DNA of 10,762 nucleotides from JAOUEA01 sp035550775 (GTDB taxonomy: Bacteria > Actinomycetota > UBA4738 > HRBIN12). This document shows positions 5,564 through 10,762 of the stretch, piece after piece (the stretch's first letter is position 1; each line of letters opens with the position of its first letter). The stretch lies in NCBI GenBank assembly GCA_035550775.1, contig DASZOO010000084.1, forward strand, positions 1 through 10,762. The letters are read 5' to 3'. Under the pieces are notes generated by a model. The model saw nothing but the letters and a program-made list of their open reading frames with translations. It made no database searches and was not told the DNA's origin. The position numbers and the translations under genes are program-made.

Positions 5564-8206
5564 TCAGCCCTCCACCTTCGTGGCGTAGTCCAGCGCGTCG
5601 TCGGTCGACATGCCCATGCCCTCTTCGAAGAGCGCCTGGGCCCGGTCGCGCGGGAGCGAGGCCCACATGCGTCTGAGGACCCCGCCGATGTCCGTGGCCG
5701 ACACGCCGAGCCCGACCCCCGATCGCTGCTCGGTCGCCGCGGCGGCCCCGTTCAACCGCAGGCCCCGCTCGACGTCACCGCGGAGCACGGCCAGCACCGC
5801 GAAGTCGTTCAGCAGGATCGACAGCGCCGAACGATCGTCGGCCGCCAGGAACAGGTCGAGCGACTCCCGCATATGGATCTCGGCGTCGTCGACCGCGTCG
5901 GTGAGCGCCTCGCTCAGACCGAGCATGTGCAGGGCCCAGGCCTCCCCGAAGCGGTCCCCGGCGTCGCGATAGAGCGCGAGGCTCTCGCGGAACGGATCGA
6001 TCGCATCGGCCGGACGAACGTCCACGACGTTGCCGCCGGCCGCCCAGAGCACCTTGGCGAGGCCGAGCCGATCGTCCTCCTCTCGGAAGATCGCGAGCGC
6101 CTCGGCGAGCAGGTCGTCCGCCCGTTCCATCGAGCGGAACGGCTCCGGGCCGTACACGGCGACACACGCCAGGTTGTAGGCGGCCTCCGCTCTCGCCCGG
6201 GCATCATCGAGCTCCCGCCGCAACGTCAGGCAGGCGCCGTAGCGATCCGCCGCGACCGACCAGTCGGCCATCCAGTACGCGACGCCGCCCGCGGCCTCGA
6301 GCGCGTCGGCATGCTCGTCGGGCAGGGCCTCGACGCCGGGCATCGCCAGGATCCGGTCGATCCGCTCCCGCGCTTCGTGCAGGTGACCCCGCATCTGCCA
6401 GAACCGCCAGCAGAGCGACCCGAGACGGAGGGCGAGCGAGGTCTCGCCGGTGCGGACCGCCCACGCGATCGCGGAGCGGACGTTGTCGTGCTCGCGCTCG
6501 AGCTCGTCGAGCCACGCCGGCCGGTCGGGTCCGAACAGCTTCGGCGCGGCCTCGACCAGCAGCTCGATCAGGAACTCGGCGTGCCGACTCCGGACCTCGT
6601 GCTCGTCGTCGTCGGCTGCGAGCCGTTCCTTCGCGAACTCCCGGATCACGTACAGCATCGGGAACCGCGGCTCGCCCTCGCTCTCGACGCGTCGGACGAG
6701 GCTCTTGTCGACGAGCGAGGACAGGAGCTCGAGCGCATCGGCACCCGACGCTCCGGCGGGATCGCAGACGCGCTCGGCGGCCTCGAGCGTGCACCCTCCG
6801 CGGAAGACCGCGAGCCTGCGGAAGAACGTGCGCTCGTCGTCGTCGAGCAGGTCGTAGCTCCAGGCGATCGCGTCGCGGAGCGTCTGCTGTCGCACCGGCC
6901 GGTCGGGCCCCCCGCCGCTCAGCACGGGCAGCGCAGCGTCGAGCCGGCCGGCGATCTGCCGGGGGGTGAGCACGCCGACGCGAGCGGCGGCGAGCTCGAT
7001 CGCGAGTGGCAGGCCCTCGAGCCGAGCACAGATCTCGGCCACCGCGGGCGCCGTCTCGTCGTCGAGCACGAAGCTCGGGCGCACGCTCCGCGCGCGGTCG
7101 AGGAACAACGCCACCGACTCGTAGGCGGCCAGTCGCTCGGGCGAGGTTCCGTCCGACGGATCGGCGACCGCCATCGGCGGCACCGGGTACTCCTGCTCGC
7201 CTCGTACCCTCAGCGCTTCCCGGCTCGTGACGATCATGCGCAGGCGGGAAGCGGCCGCCAGGAGCTCGGGCACGACCGGGGCGGCGTCGATCACCTGCTC
7301 GATGTTGTCGAGCACGAGGACGAGCTCCTTGTCGGCCAGGTGGTCCCGGATCGTCTCCAGCACGGTCCGACCGGCCTCCCCCATGAGGCCGAGCGCCTTC
7401 GCGATCGCGTCGGGTACGAGCTCGGGATCCACGATCGGCGCGAGCTCGACGAAGAACGCGCCGTCGGCGAAGACCGAGCGCGCCTCGTGGGCGAGCTGCA
7501 GCGAGAGCCGCGTCTTCCCCGCACCGCCCGGCCCCGTGAGCGTGACGAGTCGATGGTCGCGACAGAGGGCGCGCACCTCCTGCAGGACCTCCTCACGCCC
7601 GATGAACGGGGTGAGATCGGCGGGCAGGTTCCCGGGCCGGTACTCGAGCGACCGCGGGGGCGGGAAGTCGTCGGGGAGCCCCTGCACGCGGAGCCGGTGG
7701 AGGCGCTCGGGCCGTTCGAGGTCCTTCAGCCGATGCTCCCCGAGATCGCGCATCCGAAGCTCCTCGCCCAGCGCCGGCTCGATCAGGGCCCGCGTCGAGT
7801 CCGAGAGCAGGATCTCCCCGCCGTGGGCGGCGGCCGCGATCCGCGCCGCCCGGTTCACGTCGATCCCGGCGTACTCGCCACCGGCGAGCACACCCTCCCC
7901 GGAGTGCAGCCCCATGCGCACGTTCACGCCGACCCCGCCGGGCCAGGATCGGGCCCGGAGCCGGCGCTGCGCGTCGACGGCTGCGTCGACGGCCTCGCGG
8001 GGGGAGCGGAAGACCACGAAGAACGAGTCGCCCTCGGAGCCGGAGACGTAGCCGTGACCGAACGCCTCTCGCAGCAGGCGGTTGTGGTCGTCGATCAGCT
8101 CGCGATAGCGATCGCCCAGCTGTTGGAGGAGGCGGGTCGACCCCTCGATGTCGGTGAACAGGAACGTCACCGTCCCGGTGGGTGGTTCCCTGGGTGCGCC
8201 GGTCAC
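5564..8206 (-). CDS. Class III nucleotide cyclase / NB-ARC-like ATPase / TPR regulator
   Basis: This large cytoplasmic signalling protein has 880 aa from GTG 8206. Numbering from an upstream TTG at 8266 (subtract 20 for the GTG start), the cyclase domain spans about 31-195. It has FLFTDIEGST (metal Asp39), SEGDSFFVVF (metal Asp80) and DVNRAARI (Asn138, Arg142). A STAND/AAA-type ATPase follows, with FIGRE (221-225), Walker A GPGGAGKT (245-252), Walker B LVLVLDN (Asp320), sensor-like IVTSRE (345-350) and GLPLAIELAA. The rest is a helical TPR-like region to the end. The architecture matches actinobacterial cyclase-ATPase-TPR regulators, including those of Mycobacterium, but no C-terminal LuxR DNA-binding domain is present. 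The residues that usually choose ATP (Lys and Asp) are Gly76 and Glu131, so nucleotide specificity or activity is doubtful. GTG 8206 has no ribosome-binding site but sits 7 nt beyond a -10-like CATAAT. It lies 88 bp after the histidine kinase. Confidence 0.92.
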   Translation of the reverse strand: MTGAPREPPTGTVTFLFTDIEGSTRLLQQLGDRYRELIDDHNRLLREAFGHGYVSGSEGDSFFVVFRSPREAVDAAVDAQRRLRARSWPGGVGVNVRMGLHSGEGVLAGGEYAGIDVNRAARIAAAAHGGEILLSDSTRALIEPALGEELRMRDLGEHRLKDLERPERLHRLRVQGLPDDFPPPRSLEYRPGNLPADLTPFIGREEVLQEVRALCRDHRLVTLTGPGGAGKTRLSLQLAHEARSVFADGAFFVELAPIVDPELVPDAIAKALGLMGEAGRTVLETIRDHLADKELVLVLDNIEQVIDAAPVVPELLAAASRLRMIVTSREALRVRGEQEYPVPPMAVADPSDGTSPERLAAYESVALFLDRARSVRPSFVLDDETAPAVAEICARLEGLPLAIELAAARVGVLTPRQIAGRLDAALPVLSGGGPDRPVRQQTLRDAIAWSYDLLDDDERTFFRRLAVFRGGCTLEAAERVCDPAGASGADALELLSSLVDKSLVRRVESEGEPRFPMLYVIREFAKERLAADDDEHEVRSRHAEFLIELLVEAAPKLFGPDRPAWLDELEREHDNVRSAIAWAVRTGETSLALRLGSLCWRFWQMRGHLHEARERIDRILAMPGVEALPDEHADALEAAGGVAYWMADWSVAADRYGACLTLRRELDDARARAEAAYNLACVAVYGPEPFRSMERADDLLAEALAIFREEDDRLGLAKVLWAAGGNVVDVRPADAIDPFRESLALYRDAGDRFGEAWALHMLGLSEALTDAVDDAEIHMRESLDLFLAADDRSALSILLNDFAVLAVLRGDVERGLRLNGAAAATEQRSGVGLGVSATDIGGVLRRMWASLPRDRAQALFEEGMGMSTDDALDYATKVEG

Positions 8207-8212
8207 CGAGCG

Positions 8213-8218
8213 ATTATG
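8213..8218 (-). promoter_or_regulatory. Candidate -10 element for a leaderless transcript
   Basis: On the minus strand CATAAT (five of six bases of TATAAT) is followed by CGCTCG and then GTG 8206, the likely start of the cyclase-ATPase gene. This spacing would put the transcription start on the first base of the start codon. It agrees with the lack of a ribosome-binding site there and with the frequent leaderless genes of actinobacteria. No good -35 is seen at 17-18 bp. Confidence 0.4.
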
Positions 8219-8294
8219 GAGCACGAGTGGGCCGCCGAGGCCGGTCGAATGCGCGGCCGCCCCCAACCTCCGCTACGAGGCACGACCGGTTCGC

Positions 8295-9467
8295 TCAGAC
8301 GACGTGGAGCTGTGGCTCTTCGACCCCGTCTCGCGGGGCGGCCACCGGGGTGACCTCGCACGGCAGCTCGACCACGAACCGGGCGCCGCCGTTCGCGCCG
8401 TCCTCCACCCTGGCCGTGCCCCCGTGCAGCTCTGCGAACCGCTGGACGAGCGACAGGCCGATGCCCATGCCTCGTCCGCTCGAGTGCTCCCCCTGCCGGA
8501 ACGGCTCGAAGAGCACCTCCTTCAGCGGGTCGGGCACACCCGGCCCATCGTCCTCGACCACGAGCTCGATGCCGTCGCGGCGGGCCACGACCTCGACGAT
8601 CACCGCGGTGCCCGGAGGGGTATGCCGAGACGCGTTCACGAGCAGGTTCTCGATCACGCGCTCGACCTTGGCGGGGTCGATCTCCGCGAGCACCGCGTCG
8701 GCGCGCACCCGCACGGGGTGGTCGGCCAGCTGCGCGGTGTCGGCGACGACCCTGCGAGCGAGCTCGCCCACGTCGGTCGGCAAGCGCTGCGGGGTCACCT
8801 TCCCGCGATCGATGCGGTCGAGGTCGAGGAGGTCGTCGATCAGCCGGTTCATCTTCCGGCCGCTGTGCTCGATCACCTGGTAGAGCGCCTCACGCTCATC
8901 GGCGCTCAGGTGCAGTTCGTCGTCACGACGGATCGTCTGCATGGCGCCGAGGATGCCGGCGAGGGGCCCCTTCAGGTCGTGGGAGACGGCGTGGAGCAGG
9001 GTGTCCTTGACGTCGTTGAGCTGCCGCAGGTCGCTCGACCGGCCTGATTCCTCCTCGACCAGGTCCCATTGCGCGTCGATGATCGCGCGCAGCGTGTCGA
9101 GGAGCATCGCGGCAGCCAGGTAGACGGCGAAGCGCACGATGCCGTTCCAATACGGCGACGGATCGTTGCTGCTGATGCTCGGCGACGAGAGCACGTCGCT
9201 CACGAGCCCGGCGATCGTCGAGACGACGACGGCGGCGGCGCCCCACCGGCGACCCAGGTTCCAGGTGATGAGCCCGATCGGCATGAGGTAGAGCAGCGAC
9301 AGCGACAGATCCAGGCCGATCAGGTAGTCGAGCACCGTCACCACGGCGATGAACGCGAACCCGAGCGTCGCGGCCAGCAGCGGGGACTTCCCGTCGAAGA
9401 AGCCCTTGGTGCTGCGCAGCACGCGGCGATCCATCGCCTGTCGCCGTGGGTCGATCGGCTGTTCCAC
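8295..9467 (-). CDS. Membrane-bound sensor histidine kinase
   Basis: This is a 390-aa kinase from GTG 9467. Four hydrophobic segments (about 30-50, 54-70, 76-93 and 110-128) form a membrane input region with almost no extracytoplasmic loop. A short helical linker with a coiled-coil look (131-155) follows, then the HisKA domain with phospho-acceptor His163 in VSHDLKGPLAG. The ATPase domain has N-box ENLLVNASRHTP (273-284), G1 DDGPGVPD (306-313), F-box FEPFRQG (320-326) and G2 GRGMGIGLSL (331-340). All key residues are present, so it should be active. The sensed signal is unknown; the membrane-embedded shape suggests a membrane or intramembrane cue. No response regulator is in the window. The start was chosen for GAGGG 7-8 nt upstream; GTG 9566 would overlap rdgB. 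It follows rdgB by 70 bp and precedes the cyclase-ATPase gene. Confidence 0.93.
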   Translation of the reverse strand: MEQPIDPRRQAMDRRVLRSTKGFFDGKSPLLAATLGFAFIAVVTVLDYLIGLDLSLSLLYLMPIGLITWNLGRRWGAAAVVVSTIAGLVSDVLSSPSISSNDPSPYWNGIVRFAVYLAAAMLLDTLRAIIDAQWDLVEEESGRSSDLRQLNDVKDTLLHAVSHDLKGPLAGILGAMQTIRRDDELHLSADEREALYQVIEHSGRKMNRLIDDLLDLDRIDRGKVTPQRLPTDVGELARRVVADTAQLADHPVRVRADAVLAEIDPAKVERVIENLLVNASRHTPPGTAVIVEVVARRDGIELVVEDDGPGVPDPLKEVLFEPFRQGEHSSGRGMGIGLSLVQRFAELHGGTARVEDGANGGARFVVELPCEVTPVAAPRDGVEEPQLHVV

Positions 9468-9488
9468 GTCTGAACCCTCGACAGGCTC

Positions 9489-9514
9489 GGCCGCTACCTT
9501 GAGTCGGGTAGGCC
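9489..9514 (-). other. Imperfect hairpin between rdgB and the histidine kinase
   Basis: GGCC-TACC and GGTA-GC-GGCC (minus-strand reading) pair around an 8-nt loop with a 2-nt bulge, in the 70-bp gap between the two genes. It lies upstream of the proposed kinase start at 9467 and could attenuate read-through from rph-rdgB. No T-run follows, so the role is uncertain. Confidence 0.25.
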
Positions 9515-9537
9515 GACGACTTCGAACGAACCGCGGA

Positions 9538-10140
9538 TCAGCGCCCGAGCAGCTCGGCGAGGGCACGGAACGCCCGGCCTCGGTGACTGATGCGGTCCTT
9601 CTGCTCGTCGGTCAGCTGGGCCATCGTCTCGTCCCACCCCACCGGAACGAAGACCGGGTCGTACCCGAAGCCGCGAGCACCCCGGCGCCTCGTGACGATC
9701 GTGCCGTCGCACACCCCCTCGGCGTGCTCGGTGCGGCCGTCCGGCCAGGCGATGGCGGCCACGCACCGGTACCGCGCCGTTCGGCCACCCCCGGGCACGC
9801 CGCGCAGGGCCCGCAGCAACGCGTCGAGGTTCCGTTCGTCGGTCGCATGCTCACCGGCGTACCGTGCGGACCGCGGACCGGGGCCGCCTCCGAGCGCGTC
9901 GACCTCGATGCCGGAGTCGTCGGCGATGGCGGGCAGATGCAGCGCCGCGGCCACGTGGGTCGCCTTCAGCACCGCGTTCTCGAGATAGCTCTCGCCCGTC
10001 TCGTCGACGTCGGGGAACGCGGCCTCGTCGTGGTTCTCGATCGTGAGCCATTCGACCGGCCAGGCGGCGCAGATGCGCCCGAGCTCCCGGAGCTTGTGCC
10101 GGTTCCGCGAGGCGATCGCGAGCCGCGGGGGGAACGACAC
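9538..10140 (-). CDS. rdgB: XTP/dITP diphosphatase (RdgB/HAM1 family)
   Basis: This 200-aa enzyme, a normal length for the family, hydrolyses non-canonical purine nucleotides (ITP, dITP, XTP) to monophosphate and pyrophosphate and so keeps them out of DNA and RNA. Motifs seen are ASRNRHKLRE (10-19; substrate-binding Asn and Lys), ENA (54-56), ADDSGIEVDALGG (73-85; catalytic Asp pair), GPRSARYAG (88-96), FGYDPVF (158-164) and KDRISHRGRAFRAL (181-194). It is cytoplasmic. The GTG start at 10140 lies 9 bp after the rph stop, and the ribosome-binding GAGG overlaps that TGA, so translation is probably coupled. The rph-rdgB order is common in actinobacteria and other bacteria. Confidence 0.97.
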   Translation of the reverse strand: MSFPPRLAIASRNRHKLRELGRICAAWPVEWLTIENHDEAAFPDVDETGESYLENAVLKATHVAAALHLPAIADDSGIEVDALGGGPGPRSARYAGEHATDERNLDALLRALRGVPGGGRTARYRCVAAIAWPDGRTEHAEGVCDGTIVTRRRGARGFGYDPVFVPVGWDETMAQLTDEQKDRISHRGRAFRALAELLGR

Positions 10141-10149
10141 CGCGAGGCC

Positions 10150-10762
10150 TCAGGTCCCGGCGGCGAGGGCCTCGCGTTGGAGCTCGGTGAGCCGGGCGAC
10201 CCCCGTCGCCGCGAGGTCGAGGATCGAGTCGAGATCGCGACGCGAGAAGGGCGTGCCTTCGGCCGTTCCCTGGACCTCGACGAACGCACCGCCGCCGGTC
10301 ATCACGACATTGAAGTCCACCTCCGCGCCCGCGTCCTCCTCGTAGCACAGGTCGAGCCGCGGCTCCCCCTCGAGGATGCCGACGCTCACGGCCGCCACGC
10401 TGTCGCTGAGCACATCGCCCCGCACCGCCCCCTCGGCCTCGAGGCCGCGCAGCGCGAGCGCGAGCGCGATGTGGCCGCCGGTGATCGAAGCGGTGCGGGT
10501 GCCGGCGTCGGCCTGCAGTACGTCGCAGTCGATCGTGATCGTCCGCTCGCCCAGGCGAGCGAGGTCGGTGACGCTTCGGAGCGATCGGCCGATCAGCCGC
10601 TGGATCTCCTGGGTTCGCCCACCCGGGCGGCCGCGGTTGACCTCTCGGCCCGTGCGCTCCGAGGTCGACGCGGGCAGCATCGAGTACTCCCCCGTGACCC
10701 AGCCCCTCCCGGTGCCCTTCAGCCACCTCGGCACATCGTCGGCGACGCTCGCCGCGACGAGC
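10150..10762 (-). CDS. rph: Ribonuclease PH, N-terminus beyond the window
   Basis: This phosphate-dependent 3'-5' exoribonuclease trims tRNA 3' ends. About 204 codons are visible. The frame stays open to the right edge and reads LVAASVADDVPRWLKGTG at the truncated side, matching the family just after its first strands, so roughly 35-40 N-terminal residues are missing. Conserved blocks are VTGEYSMLP, GRTQEIQRLIGRSLR, ITIDCDVLQADAGTRTASITG, GDVLSDSVAAVSVGI, DLCYEEDAGAEVDFNVVMTG and VEVQGTAEGTPFSRRDLDSI, covering the phosphate-binding Arg, the catalytic Asp region and the C-terminal core. The stop is TGA 10150-10152, with rdgB starting 9 bp later. Confidence 0.97.
   Translation of the reverse strand, partial: LVAASVADDVPRWLKGTGRGWVTGEYSMLPASTSERTGREVNRGRPGGRTQEIQRLIGRSLRSVTDLARLGERTITIDCDVLQADAGTRTASITGGHIALALALRGLEAEGAVRGDVLSDSVAAVSVGILEGEPRLDLCYEEDAGAEVDFNVVMTGGGAFVEVQGTAEGTPFSRRDLDSILDLAATGVARLTELQREALAAGT

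Noticed and set aside
5555..8353. A 932-codon open frame on the plus strand, antisense to the cyclase-ATPase gene
   Set aside because: It mirrors the GC-rich codon pattern of the minus-strand gene. Its translation is Arg/Glu/His-rich without recognisable domains, while the minus strand has clear cyclase and ATPase motifs.
9468..9566. Longer N-terminus for the histidine kinase from GTG 9566
   Set aside because: It would overlap rdgB and lacks a good ribosome-binding site; GTG 9467 has GAGGG at proper spacing.

Overview
The window is GC-rich, densely coded bacterial DNA with strong G/C preference at third codon positions, GTG starts and at least one probable leaderless start. The rph-rdgB pair, the class III cyclase/NB-ARC-like ATPase/TPR regulator and the SH3b-plus-YkuD L,D-transpeptidase all suggest an actinobacterium, probably an uncultured lineage. 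This placement is inferred from gene content and style; no taxonomic marker such as rRNA is present.

Layout from left to right. (1) At 1-78 (-) is the start of an unidentified Cys-rich protein cut by the window edge. It is preceded by a 123-bp gap holding an 11-bp tandem direct repeat that resembles a PHO box. (2) At 204-3226 (-) is a three-gene cell-envelope cluster, transcribed L,D-transpeptidase lipoprotein, then CapA-like metallophosphatase, then PAP2-family membrane protein. The PAP2 protein has lost the arginines that normally hold the phosphate. (3) At 3318-3401 (+) is tRNA-Leu(UAG). It is followed by a frameshifted remnant of an RTX/haemolysin-type calcium-binding repeat at 3479-3600. 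(4) At 3641-5530 are a SnoaL/NTF2-like protein (-) and a geranylgeranyl-reductase-type flavoprotein (+), divergently transcribed. The gap between them holds a possible 48-codon membrane peptide and a perfect 16-bp palindrome. (5) At 5564-9467 (-) is a signalling pair: a four-helix membrane histidine kinase without a response regulator, and an 880-aa cyclase/ATPase/TPR protein with unusual nucleotide-specificity residues. (6) At 9538-10762 (-) are the housekeeping genes rdgB and rph; rph runs off the right edge.

Genes that may work together: rph and rdgB (RNA 3' trimming and nucleotide-pool cleaning, apparently translationally coupled); the three envelope genes (peptidoglycan cross-linking plus polymer and phosphate chemistry at the membrane); and, more speculatively, the kinase with the cyclase-ATPase. 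I see no rRNA, CRISPR array, insertion sequence or prophage. The most unusual items are the degenerate PAP2 active site, the cyclase with a replaced specificity pair, the RTX relic beside the tRNA, and the regulatory-looking repeats at 159-180 and 4339-4354. I found no convincing novel multi-gene defence or biosynthetic system.
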